NCBI GenBank assembly: GCA_964473745.1
Contig: CAYYQE010000002.1
Span: 38,379-102,378 of the forward strand
From: JABJMC01 sp964473745
GTDB lineage: Bacteria; Patescibacteriota; Gracilibacteria; UBA1369; UBA12473
Direction of reading: 5' to 3'
Length of the DNA: 64,000 nucleotides
The notes under the pieces are model-generated. The model did no database searches, had not been told where the DNA came from, and saw nothing but the letters and a program-made list of their open reading frames with translations. The position numbers and the translations under genes were made by a program. Positions 18,463 through 27,013 of this stretch are shown piece by piece; the stretch's first letter is position 1; each line of letters starts with the position of its first letter.

Positions 18463-20226
18463 CTATTCTTCTAAGAATTTAATATTCATTTCAGCAATCT
18501 GCTCTTCCGGTAATTCACTTGGAGAACCAACCATTAAATCTTTTGCTTTTTGATCTTTCGGAAAGGCGATTACCTCTCGAATATTTGGCTCATCTTGAAT
18601 CAACATAATAATGCGATCCAATCCCCAGGCAATTCCGCCATGTGGAGGAGCACCATACTTAAAAGCATTTAAAAGATGACCAAAACGGTCAGCAGCATCC
18701 TCCTTAGAAATCCCCAGCGCTCCAAAAATTTTCTGCTGAAGCTCAGCATCATGAATTCTAATACTACCACCGGCAATTTCTGATCCATTCAAAGAAAGAT
18801 CATAAGCCAAAGCCTTTACTTTTTCAGGAGCAGATTCCAATAAACCAACATCTTCGGGGCGAGGACAAGTAAAAGGATGATGAGCCGCGGCATACCGACC
18901 TTCTTCTTCATTAAATTCAAAGAGTGGGAAATCCGTCACCCAACAAAAAGCCAATTTAGAAGGATCACGCAACTCGAACCGATCAGCACACGCCAAGCGC
19001 ACATATCCCATTGCGGTGCAGGCAATTTCAAATGTATCGGCTGTAAAAAACACAATATCTCCGGGTTTAGCTGCTACCGCATCAACTAAAGAGCGACCCT
19101 CGTCTTCAAAAAACTTAGTAATAGGAGACTTCAATCCAGCTTCTTCGACAATCAAATAAGCCAAGCCTTTGGCGCCATACACTTTTGCCAGCTCGGTTAA
19201 TTCATCAATATCCTTCCGACTAAATTTTGCCCCTCCTTCTACGCGAAGAGCCTTTACGGTGCCACCATCTTTGACGGCTTTTTCAAACACTTGAAACCCA
19301 CAACCCGCACAAAGCTCGGAAACATCCTGGACCTCCATTTCAAACCGAATATCAGGTTTGTCTGAACCGTATTTATTCATGGCCTCCTCCCAAGTCAGAC
19401 GAGGATAAGGTTTAGTTAGAATTTCTTTATTTGGGCAGAGTTCTTCAAAAATAGTAGTCAAAACCTCTTCATTTATATTCATAATATCTTCTGGTTCCAC
19501 AAACGACATTTCCATGTCCAATTGCGTAAACTCTGGCTGACGATCGCCACGCTGGTCTTCATCACGGAAACAACGGGCAATTTGAAAGTATTTATCCATT
19601 CCCGACACCATCAAAAGCTGTTTAAGCTGTTGCGGTGATTGCGGCAAAACAAAACATTTCCCTGGGTAAAGTCGTGAAGGAATTATATATTCGCGACTTC
19701 CTTCGGGCGTTCCTTTAATCAAAATAGGAGTTTCCACTTCTACAAAACCATGTTCATCAAACAAATCACGTGTTCTTTTAATAAATTTATGCCGCATTAC
19801 AAGATTGTTTCGCATACGACTCCGGCGTAAATCTAGATAACGATATTTCAAACGCAACTCTTCTCCAACGGGCTTGTTTTGGTCAATTTCAAACGGGGGA
19901 GTCAAAGATTCATTTAATATTGTAATTTCTTCCACCAAAACCTCAATTCCACCAGTTTCCATATCCTCATTGGTCATACCTTCCGGGCGCTTACGAACTG
20001 TTCCCGTAACTTGCACTACGAACTCCGAGCGAAGGCTATCCATTGTCTGGTGAACCTCCTGATTGTTTTGAGGATCAGAAACAATTTGCGTTAGCCCATA
20101 ACGATCGCGCAAAACAACAAAAATTAGGCCACCATGATCGCGTCGTTGGTGAACCCAACCTGACAAAGTAACTTTTTGGCCATCATGCTCCGGACAAAGT
20201 TGATCTAAAGTATGTGTTCGATACAT
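18463..20226 (-). CDS. aspS: Aspartyl-tRNA synthetase
   Basis: AspRS charges tRNA-Asp (class II synthetase). The 587-residue protein has the N-terminal OB anticodon-binding fold (VTLSGWVHQRRDHGG), the class II catalytic core with the bacterial insertion (GAD domain, about 300-420), motif 2 FRDEDQRGDRQPEFTQLD and motif 3 GIAWGLDR near the C-terminus. The length is normal for bacterial AspRS. Whether it also charges tRNA-Asn cannot be read here. It follows dnaE by 28 bp on the same strand and is probably cotranscribed with it. Confidence 0.97.
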   Translation of the reverse strand: MYRTHTLDQLCPEHDGQKVTLSGWVHQRRDHGGLIFVVLRDRYGLTQIVSDPQNNQEVHQTMDSLRSEFVVQVTGTVRKRPEGMTNEDMETGGIEVLVEEITILNESLTPPFEIDQNKPVGEELRLKYRYLDLRRSRMRNNLVMRHKFIKRTRDLFDEHGFVEVETPILIKGTPEGSREYIIPSRLYPGKCFVLPQSPQQLKQLLMVSGMDKYFQIARCFRDEDQRGDRQPEFTQLDMEMSFVEPEDIMNINEEVLTTIFEELCPNKEILTKPYPRLTWEEAMNKYGSDKPDIRFEMEVQDVSELCAGCGFQVFEKAVKDGGTVKALRVEGGAKFSRKDIDELTELAKVYGAKGLAYLIVEEAGLKSPITKFFEDEGRSLVDAVAAKPGDIVFFTADTFEIACTAMGYVRLACADRFELRDPSKLAFCWVTDFPLFEFNEEEGRYAAAHHPFTCPRPEDVGLLESAPEKVKALAYDLSLNGSEIAGGSIRIHDAELQQKIFGALGISKEDAADRFGHLLNAFKYGAPPHGGIAWGLDRIIMLIQDEPNIREVIAFPKDQKAKDLMVGSPSELPEEQIAEMNIKFLEE

Positions 20227-20254
20227 TAAAAATTTTATTTAAGTAAGTGCCATA

Positions 20255-23200
20255 CTAAATAATTGTGGCCATCTCCGCAATCTGACTTTTCAAATCATCC
20301 GAAACAGCAACCCCAAAAGGAACTTTTATTCGCTTAACCATCCCAGCCTGTTTTATTTGGATCTCTACCCGTTGTTTACCCTGGTGACGTAGCAACAACT
20401 CTTTTAGTTTGAGTAATTGCTCCGAGGAAGCCTCGGCATCACTCATTGTGATCACTAAATCTTCAATTGTTGGTGGGGGAGTTTTAGGAGCCACCTTTTT
20501 TTTGGCTGATTCCGGCTTAAGCTCTGGCTCTGGTTTGGATTCTGGCTCAGATTCTGGTTCGGGCTCAGAATTAGAAACAAAACTAACGCGCTCTTCGGGA
20601 TTGTAAAGTTTTGCTTGCTTGGCCTTACTAATCATTGTTTCCAAGGAAACTCCCTGGATAGTTTGCGCTAAAATTTGAAATTGCCCTCTTCTAAATTCAA
20701 CTTTACCAGCAATTGTCACAACACTTTCGGGCGTCAAAAGATCTTTGAATTTAGCAAAAGTATTCGGGAAAATTGTTATTTCTAGACGACCAGTGGGGTC
20801 TTCTAGGGTTAAATAAGCCATTTGTGATCCACTTTTGGTGAAAATCTTTTTTACACTAGTCAAAATCCCAGCCAATTTAATAGATTTCCCAACTAGTTTT
20901 TTATCAATAGATTCAATCAAATTCACTTTGCGTCTAAGGTATTGCCTTAATCCTTGTAATGGATGGCCAGATACATAAAATCCCAAAAACTCTTTTTCCC
21001 ATTGCAATCGTTGTAAAGGAGATGCCTCGGGGACATCCGCCAAAACAAACGGTGGTAAAGCCGCTTCCTCCTCGGTTAACATTGAAAAAATATCGGTTTG
21101 CCCCTGCGCCGAAGTAGTTTGAATAAGCCGAGCATGACGAGAAATATCTTCAATACTGGCCACCAGGGCTTTGCGTTCACCAAGGTCATCCAAAGCTCCC
21201 GCATAACCTAGTGCTTCTAGAGTTTTTTTGTTTAAAAAATTATAGGGGACTCGCTTTGTAAAATCTTCAATATCTTTAAAAGCCCCGCCTTTTTCCCGAA
21301 TTTCTAAGAGCTCATTAACTTTCCCAGCTCCGACTCCTTTAATAGCAGCCAAACCAAACCGAATAGTGCCATCATCAACCACCGTGAAGTTCGCCATAGA
21401 TTCATTTATAGAAGGAGGAAGAATTTTAATCCCCATGGCCGCGGCTTCGTTAAATTCAATTATTAGTCGATCCGTATTATCACAATCCGAAGTCATCAAA
21501 GCCGCCATAAATTCAGCTGGATACTGACTTTTTAAATAAGCCGTTCGGTAGGCGATCATGGCGTAACAAGTGGCATGCGCTTTGTTAAAACCATACCCAG
21601 CAAAGGGTTCAATCACTTTTTCAAATACATCAGTGGCAAATTTTTCAGTGTGGTCCTTTTTTATAGAGCCTTCAATAAACTTGGTGCGCTGCTGGGCTAG
21701 TAATTCTGGAATCTTTTTCCCAACCGCTTTACGCAAAATATCGGCCTCACCAAGCGAAAACCCAGCCACCATTTGGGATAGTTTAAGAATTTGTTCCTGA
21801 TAAACCGCCACCCCATAAGTTTCTTCTAAAATTTCCTTAAAACTAGGGTGAAGATATTTAACTTTTTTGGTGTTGTGTTTTCCTTGAATATAAGACGGAA
21901 TCCAATCCATTGGGCCCGGTCGATACAAGGCATTCATCGCAATCAAATCTTCAAAACGGGTTGGTTTAAGTTGTTTTAAATAACGCTTCATTCCGGCTGA
22001 TTCAAATTGGAAAACTCCTGTAGTTTCTCCGCGAGCCATTAAGGCAAAGGTTTTTTTGTCATCCAAAGGAAGGTCATCTAGGTTTATTTCAACGTCCTTG
22101 GTTCGTTTAATAATTTCTAACGCATATTGCAAGATAGAAAGATTTTTCAACCCTAAGAAATCCATTTTAAGAAGTCCAAGTTTTTCTACGGAATACATAT
22201 CGTACTGCGTGATGATGGCCTCTTCTTTACCACCTGGGGCGAATTGTAGGGGAGTGTACTTAGCCAAAGGCTTATCAGAAATAACAACGGCACAGGCATG
22301 CACCGAAGCATGACGAACTACACCTTCTAACTTCTTGGCCAAATTCAACAACTTTTTCATCTGGGGATTAGAATCATAATGCGCTTTTAAATCCATTTCT
22401 TGCTCTAGTGCTTCTTCTAATTTAACGCCTGGGCGGCCCGGGATAAGCTTGGCAATAACATCAACTTCGGAATAAGGAATTCCCAAAGCGCGACCCACAT
22501 CCCGCACTGCCGCCCGGGCCGCCATAGTTCCAAAAGTAATAATTTGAGCAACGTGTTCTTTTCCATACTTTTCAACCACATATTCCAAAACTTCATCACG
22601 CCGCACATCAGCAAAATCAATATCAATATCCGGCATACTTACCCGTTCTGGATTCAAAAAACGCTCAAAAAGAAGCCCGTATTTAATCGGATCTACATCT
22701 GTAATTTTTAAACAATAAGCAATAATCGAACCCGCGGCTGAACCTCGGCCAGGTCCCACCAAAATCCCGGAATTCTTCGCAAAAGCCACAAAATCATGAA
22801 CAATTAAAAAGTAGGTATCAAATCCCATTTTGTGCACCAAGTCTAATTCATATTCCAATCGATCCAGAGCCTCTTGGGAAGGATTTCCCCCATAATGATC
22901 TTTTAGACCCTCTTCACATAATTCACGCAAATAATCTTCATTCTTTTTATCAAAAGGGGCTTTAAAGGAAGGGATCAAATATTGATCTCCGAGTGCAATC
23001 TCCACATCACAGCGATTCGCAATTTCCAAAGTATTAGTGATTGCTTCCGGAATATAATCAAAATCTTGAGCCATTTTAGTTTTCGAACGCATCGAAAGAT
23101 CCGCTTCCATGCGAAACCGATCTTCATCATCAACCTTATTTCCAGTTTGCACACAAAGCAGAACATCGTGCGCCTCTTTGTCCTCGGGGTTAATATAATG

Positions 23201-23821
23201 ACAGTCATTCGTCGCTACCAACGGAGTCTTAGTCCCTTGAGACAGAGTGATTAATTTTTCATTAACAATACTTTGCTCCATAAGTTGGGGATGGCTTTGC
23301 ATCTCCAAGAAAACACTTTCTTTGCCAAAAACAGACTGAAGTTCGGTTAAAACCTCGCGCGCCTCATCCTCTTTATTAGCTAACAGCAACTTGGGAATAT
23401 TTCCGTTCAAACACCCAGTTAACACAATTAAACCATCCGAATAATCTCGTAAAAGTTCCATATCCACCCGCGGCTTATAATAAAATCCCTCTAAGTGCGC
23501 TTTTGTCGAAATTTCCAATAAATTTTCATATCCTTTTTTATTCTCGGCCAACAAAACCAAATGCCCCACCTGGTTATCAATTCCTGTTTGTTTAGAAAAA
23601 CGAGTTGAAACAGCGGTATAGGCCTCCATCCCAATAATCGGCTTTATGCCAGCCTTTTTCGCTGTCTGATAAAATTCTACGGCACCATAGAGGTTACCGT
23701 GATCAGTTATCGCAACCGCGGGAGCTTCATCCTGAAGCGCTCGTTCCACATAATCCTTTGGCTTAGGAAGCCCATCCAAAAGACTGTAATGGGTATGGCA
23801 ATGAAGATGTACAAAAGTCAT
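20255..23821 (-). CDS. dnaE: DNA polymerase III alpha subunit DnaE
   Basis: This is the replicative polymerase, 1188 residues. The PHP domain is at 1-200 (HLHCHTHYSLLDG), followed by palm with the catalytic PDIDIDF (about 396), thumb/fingers, tandem HhH region (IKGVGAGKVNELL) and an OB-fold at about 955-1040. A Pro/Glu-rich linker (about 1085-1110) separates a small C-terminal domain (about 1115-1188) that resembles the 'LKELLLRHQGKQRVEIQI' module seen at the end of some DnaE1 proteins. The start overlaps the stop of the upstream DUF5665-like gene by 4 bp. Confidence 0.97.
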   Translation of the reverse strand: MTFVHLHCHTHYSLLDGLPKPKDYVERALQDEAPAVAITDHGNLYGAVEFYQTAKKAGIKPIIGMEAYTAVSTRFSKQTGIDNQVGHLVLLAENKKGYENLLEISTKAHLEGFYYKPRVDMELLRDYSDGLIVLTGCLNGNIPKLLLANKEDEAREVLTELQSVFGKESVFLEMQSHPQLMEQSIVNEKLITLSQGTKTPLVATNDCHYINPEDKEAHDVLLCVQTGNKVDDEDRFRMEADLSMRSKTKMAQDFDYIPEAITNTLEIANRCDVEIALGDQYLIPSFKAPFDKKNEDYLRELCEEGLKDHYGGNPSQEALDRLEYELDLVHKMGFDTYFLIVHDFVAFAKNSGILVGPGRGSAAGSIIAYCLKITDVDPIKYGLLFERFLNPERVSMPDIDIDFADVRRDEVLEYVVEKYGKEHVAQIITFGTMAARAAVRDVGRALGIPYSEVDVIAKLIPGRPGVKLEEALEQEMDLKAHYDSNPQMKKLLNLAKKLEGVVRHASVHACAVVISDKPLAKYTPLQFAPGGKEEAIITQYDMYSVEKLGLLKMDFLGLKNLSILQYALEIIKRTKDVEINLDDLPLDDKKTFALMARGETTGVFQFESAGMKRYLKQLKPTRFEDLIAMNALYRPGPMDWIPSYIQGKHNTKKVKYLHPSFKEILEETYGVAVYQEQILKLSQMVAGFSLGEADILRKAVGKKIPELLAQQRTKFIEGSIKKDHTEKFATDVFEKVIEPFAGYGFNKAHATCYAMIAYRTAYLKSQYPAEFMAALMTSDCDNTDRLIIEFNEAAAMGIKILPPSINESMANFTVVDDGTIRFGLAAIKGVGAGKVNELLEIREKGGAFKDIEDFTKRVPYNFLNKKTLEALGYAGALDDLGERKALVASIEDISRHARLIQTTSAQGQTDIFSMLTEEEAALPPFVLADVPEASPLQRLQWEKEFLGFYVSGHPLQGLRQYLRRKVNLIESIDKKLVGKSIKLAGILTSVKKIFTKSGSQMAYLTLEDPTGRLEITIFPNTFAKFKDLLTPESVVTIAGKVEFRRGQFQILAQTIQGVSLETMISKAKQAKLYNPEERVSFVSNSEPEPESEPESKPEPELKPESAKKKVAPKTPPPTIEDLVITMSDAEASSEQLLKLKELLLRHQGKQRVEIQIKQAGMVKRIKVPFGVAVSDDLKSQIAEMATII

Positions 23822-24180
23822 AGGGATCCGTTCGTATAGGCCTCAATATTTTGTTGAAGCCAATCATCCAACCAACGAAATAATTCCCCAATCCAGGGAA
23901 TTTCCGAAAGAATTTGGCTTACAATAAAGGTTATAATGGTCAAAACTGCTACTGTTCCCAAAATAAATCCTAAACCACGCGCTGTTCCAGCTAAAAAGTT
24001 AGTCCAAATAATACTCTTGGGGGAGGCAAGATATCGGAAATATTCCTGGTTATCTTTTAATTTCAAGGTGTCCACGTTGATATAAGTGTTGTGAACAACT
24101 TTGGCACGAGTTTTTTTGGTCTCCTTTGTAACTGTAACTGCTTTCTTAGGACGTTTTTTAGTAGAAGATTTGGTGGCCAT
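23818..24180 (-). CDS. Small membrane protein (DUF5665-like) upstream of dnaE
   Basis: The 120-residue protein has a Lys/Thr-rich N-terminal tail (1-30), an amphipathic stretch, and one hydrophobic hairpin or helix pair (about 62-100, GTARGLGFILGTVAVLTIITF) ending in IPWIGELFRWLDD. This pattern matches the DUF5665 type by recall, and no function is known. It is coupled to dnaE through an ATGA overlap with a TGA stop, so its product level is probably tied to the polymerase. A TAACCC lies directly before its ATG. Confidence 0.75.
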   Translation of the reverse strand: MATKSSTKKRPKKAVTVTKETKKTRAKVVHNTYINVDTLKLKDNQEYFRYLASPKSIIWTNFLAGTARGLGFILGTVAVLTIITFIVSQILSEIPWIGELFRWLDDWLQQNIEAYTNGSL

Positions 24181-24287
24181 GGGTTAGGGGAGTTAATTAG
24201 GAGGGCGTAAGCAAGTTTATATTATTTCCATAGACAACCAAAGGTCTTTTCTTTAAAATCGGATTGTTCATTTAAATGATCGACTTT

Positions 24288-24372
24288 GCCGGGGTGGTGA
24301 AATTGGCAGACACGCATGCCTTAGGAGCATGTGCCGCAAGGCGTGAGGGTTCGAGTCCCTCCCCCGGCACCA
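24288..24372 (+). tRNA. tRNA-Leu (anticodon TAG)
   Basis: An 85-nt class II tRNA. Acceptor GCCGGGG / CCCCGGC, anticodon stem CATGC / GCATG with loop CTTAGGA (TAG), a long variable arm, T-arm GGGTTCGAGTCCC and an encoded CCA. Confidence 0.97.
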
Positions 24373-24375
24373 GGT

Positions 24376-24403
24376 GCAAAACGGAATAAAATTCCGGTTT
24401 TGC
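24376..24403 (+). terminator. Hairpin after tRNA-Leu
   Basis: GCAAAAC plus GGAAT pairs with ATTCC plus GTTTTGC around an AAA loop, with one bulged G. A T-run (ACTTTTTT) follows only about 12 nt later, so it may be a weak terminator or a 3'-end processing structure. Confidence 0.5.
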
Positions 24404-24433
24404 GCAAAGAATAGACTTTTTTAAAAACCACCC

Positions 24434-24463
24434 TTGACAACATGTCAACTAGTTGTTTATAAT
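24434..24463 (+). promoter_or_regulatory. Strong predicted promoter of the sigma-4/HARE-HTH regulator
   Basis: Consensus TTGACA (24434-24439), 18-nt spacer, consensus TATAAT (24458-24463). The leader to ATG 24571 is about 100 nt. A second TTGACA lies within that leader near 24503 (TTGACA-N16-TTAAAT), so there may be two starts. Confidence 0.8.
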
Positions 24464-24570
24464 TCACCCCATTCATTGACGAGCTGTTAAAAACCTTTTC
24501 ATTTGACATTCGCTCCAAAATGGATTAAATTCCTCCTCCAAGCCACCAATTAACCTTAAAACCGTACGAC

Positions 24571-25644
24571 ATGCCCACGTCAACCTCGCAACTCAGTGAA
24601 ACTCTAGACCTTCAAAAGGTAGTAGAGGATCTTTTTATGGTGCTTTCCCCAAAGGAGAAGGAAGTCGTTATTAAGCGATTCTCACTAAATAACACCCCGA
24701 AACAAACTCTAGAAAGCATTGGCAAAAAATTCGGTGTTACCCGCGAACGAATCCGACAAATTGAAAAAATCGCGCTTACCAAACTTAAACGTACGGCCCC
24801 AAACACTAAACTCCGTGTGATTTCTGAATTAGCACTTCAAATACTCAATAGAAATGGTGGAGCAGTCACAGAAGTCAATGTTATTCAAGAGATCCTTGAT
24901 ATGATGTGTAGCACAAACGAAGTAGACGGGCATATCGTCAAACTTGCGCTAGTAATCAATCCAGAGCTAAGTCGAGTTAATGACGGCGATATCACAAATG
25001 CTTATTTCCACACAAAAACTGTTACACCAAAAGAAATTGAAACCGCTCGCCGACAAGCCATCAAGCTTCTTACCAAAAAGGGTGATGTTTTGTCAGAAGG
25101 AAAACTTTTGAGTGATTTAGCCCTTACTCTTAATAACAGCGAAACTCAGGTTACCCCGGAATTCATGCGTTCAGCCATCAACATTGATCGTCGTCTTCGC
25201 AAGATAGAGCAAGGATGGGGGCTCATGACCTGGCGTCATGTAAACCCAAAGAGTATTCGCGACAAAGCTTATATCGTTCTAAAAAAGACTCAAAAACCAC
25301 TACATTTTGAAGATATTGCCAAAAAGATTAAAGAGGCAGGATTTGATAAAAAAACTGTTACCACCCAAGCGGTTCACAATGAACTCATTCGCTATGAACA
25401 TTTTGTTCTAGTTGGACGAGGACTTTATGGACTTAAAGAATGGGGGTATAAAGAAGGTACGGTAGCGGATGTTATTGAGGGCATCCTCAAAAAGAAAAGC
25501 CCGCTCACCAAACAAGAGATCACCAGCAATGTGCTTAAACAACGCCACGTGAAGAAAGGAACTATCTCCTTAAATCTTCAAAAAAATCCACATTTTGTAC
25601 GTGTCGGACGAGCTCTCTACGCTCTCGATCTCACCAAAAAATAA
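24571..25644 (+). CDS. Sigma-70 region 4 protein fused to HARE-HTH / winged-helix domains
   Basis: This 357-residue protein begins with a sigma-70 region 4 helix-turn-helix (about 22-75: LSPKEKEVVIKRF...GVTRERIRQIEKIALTKLKR), the part that reads the -35 box. Regions 1-3 are absent, so it is not a complete sigma factor. The rest is helical winged-helix sequence. Residues about 228-292 look like a HARE-HTH (RpoE-delta-type) domain (PLHFEDIAKKI..AGF), and a second winged helix follows at about 293-350. It probably binds DNA and RNA polymerase. The architecture is typical of uncharacterised CPR regulators, and its regulon is unknown. It has one of the strongest promoters in the window. Confidence 0.8.
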   Translation: MPTSTSQLSETLDLQKVVEDLFMVLSPKEKEVVIKRFSLNNTPKQTLESIGKKFGVTRERIRQIEKIALTKLKRTAPNTKLRVISELALQILNRNGGAVTEVNVIQEILDMMCSTNEVDGHIVKLALVINPELSRVNDGDITNAYFHTKTVTPKEIETARRQAIKLLTKKGDVLSEGKLLSDLALTLNNSETQVTPEFMRSAINIDRRLRKIEQGWGLMTWRHVNPKSIRDKAYIVLKKTQKPLHFEDIAKKIKEAGFDKKTVTTQAVHNELIRYEHFVLVGRGLYGLKEWGYKEGTVADVIEGILKKKSPLTKQEITSNVLKQRHVKKGTISLNLQKNPHFVRVGRALYALDLTKK

Positions 25645-25670
25645 GGCCCTTTACAATTTAACCCTCCCAA

Positions 25671-25988
25671 ATGTCAAACGATTGCATCTTTTGTAAGATC
25701 CTTTCCGGAGAAATCCCTAGTAACAATATTTACAGCGACGACTTGTGTGTCGCTTTTCCTGATATAAATCCTCAAGCCAGGGTCCATATTTTAATTGTTC
25801 CCCTTAAACATATCCCGACCATAAAAGACTTAGAAGCAGGGGATGATCAAATAATGGGCCATCTTATTAAAACTGCCCGGGATCTTGCTCAAAAAGAAGG
25901 ACTCGATGGCTATCGCTTACAATTTAATGTTGGGAAAGCTGGTGGTCAGGAGGTTTTCCATGTTCATTTACACTTGCTGGGGAATTAG
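25671..25988 (+). CDS. HIT-family (histidine triad) nucleotide hydrolase
   Basis: A 105-residue HINT-type protein. N-terminal CIFCKILSGEIPS carries the zinc-type Cys pair, and the catalytic triad HVHLHLLGN is near the end (about 97-105). Members cleave nucleoside phosphoramidates such as AMP-amino acid adducts. It follows the sigma-4 protein by 26 bp, and TTTAACC lies 7 nt before its ATG. Its stop codon abuts the structured RNA element. Confidence 0.93.
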   Translation: MSNDCIFCKILSGEIPSNNIYSDDLCVAFPDINPQARVHILIVPLKHIPTIKDLEAGDDQIMGHLIKTARDLAQKEGLDGYRLQFNVGKAGGQEVFHVHLHLLGN

Positions 25989-26105
25989 AAAAGAAGCCCG
26001 GTGTTTTTTCGAAAACGTCCCGCCGACAGGCGAGAGGGGTTCTTGGAGGATCATGATCCGACAAGGTTCCCTCCAGCTGAGAAAAAAATAAACGGGCTTC
26101 TTTTC
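25988..26105 (+). ncRNA. Structured RNA element / bidirectional terminator with three-way junction
   Basis: A perfect 13-bp inverted repeat, GAAAAGAAGCCCG (25988-26000) and CGGGCTTCTTTTC (26093-26105), encloses a second pairing TTTTTTC (26004-26010) with GAAAAAA (26081-26087) and two branch hairpins. These are CGCC-GACA-GGCG (26021-26032) and a long arm at 26034-26073 built of GAGGG, CTTG and GGAT pairs interrupted by GTT/GTT and GA/GA internal loops. The GA/GA loop is the tandem sheared G-A motif of structured RNA. The T-rich tail (CTTCTTTTCTTTT) fits a terminator between the convergent HIT and nadC genes. More than termination is inference. Confidence 0.6.
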
Positions 26106-26107
26106 TT

Positions 26108-27010
26108 TTAACTCACCATTAACGATAAATCCACCGGCAACACTGAATGCGTAATTGCTCCAACTGAAATCACATCAACACCGGTTTGGGCATAATCTTG
26201 AATGCTTTCCAGGGTAATTCCTCCCGAGGCCTCGTAAAACAAATAATCAGGCCGCGCCATATTAGTTTTTGACAACAAATTTCCTAACTCAGAGGCTTTA
26301 AAATTATCAAACATTACAAAGAAAGGTACGCGATAACTAGCGGGAAGCCTTTTTAATAAATCCTCATACTGCTCTATAGTTTCTATTTCAACAGTTACAA
26401 AAGGAACATCTTCGGGAAGATGGGGGAGCACAGCCATTAATTCTCCTAAGTCATTTTGCAATAAATTAAGGTGATTTTCCTTAAAAAGTGGGGCATCACC
26501 CAAGTTAAGACGGTGCGTTAACCCGCCACCCATAGCCACTGCATATATATCCAACAAGCCATATAGAGTTTTTCGGGTAGCAGCTACGGGAACAGGGGAG
26601 GCTGCGATGCGATATTGATCAGTTAGCGTAGAAATACCGCAAAGACGCTGTAAAACGTTCAAAAAAGCCCGTTCTGTGCGCAAAATACCAGAGGCTGGGC
26701 CTTTTAATTCCAAAATAATGTCGCCTTTTTTAAAATCAGCACTTTCTTCAAAATTTACTTGAACCCGAACATCTTCATAAATATGAGAAAAAAACCATTT
26801 AATTAACGGTCCGCCACAAAAAACCCCACTTTGCTTGGCGACCACCACACCAGAAACTTCTTTATTTGGAGTAACCAAGGCTTCTTCCGTGACATCACCA
26901 ATAGCGGCATCCGATTCATAAGAACCAAGAAAATACCGCTCCAAATCCTGAACAAAAAGAGGGTTTTTCAGAGAAAGAAGATGGCTACGATCATAAGGAT
27001 GAATTGGCAT
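26108..27010 (-). CDS. nadC: Nicotinate-nucleotide pyrophosphorylase (quinolinate phosphoribosyltransferase)
   Basis: NadC converts quinolinate and PRPP to nicotinate mononucleotide, the third step of de novo NAD synthesis. The 300-residue protein has the conserved RTERAFLNVLQRLCGIST, ATRKT, GGGLTHR, KENH and DVISVGAITHS motifs of the family. TTG 27013 could be read as a start, but ATG 27010 is preferred. It follows nadA by 3 bp. Confidence 0.95.
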   Translation of the reverse strand: MPIHPYDRSHLLSLKNPLFVQDLERYFLGSYESDAAIGDVTEEALVTPNKEVSGVVVAKQSGVFCGGPLIKWFFSHIYEDVRVQVNFEESADFKKGDIILELKGPASGILRTERAFLNVLQRLCGISTLTDQYRIAASPVPVAATRKTLYGLLDIYAVAMGGGLTHRLNLGDAPLFKENHLNLLQNDLGELMAVLPHLPEDVPFVTVEIETIEQYEDLLKRLPASYRVPFFVMFDNFKASELGNLLSKTNMARPDYLFYEASGGITLESIQDYAQTGVDVISVGAITHSVLPVDLSLMVS

Positions 27011-27013
27011 CAA

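Noticed and set aside
20520..20580. Direct DNA repeat (tctggctc/gattctgg units)
   Set aside because: It encodes the Pro/Glu/Ser linker of DnaE, and the repetition is explained by the low-complexity protein.
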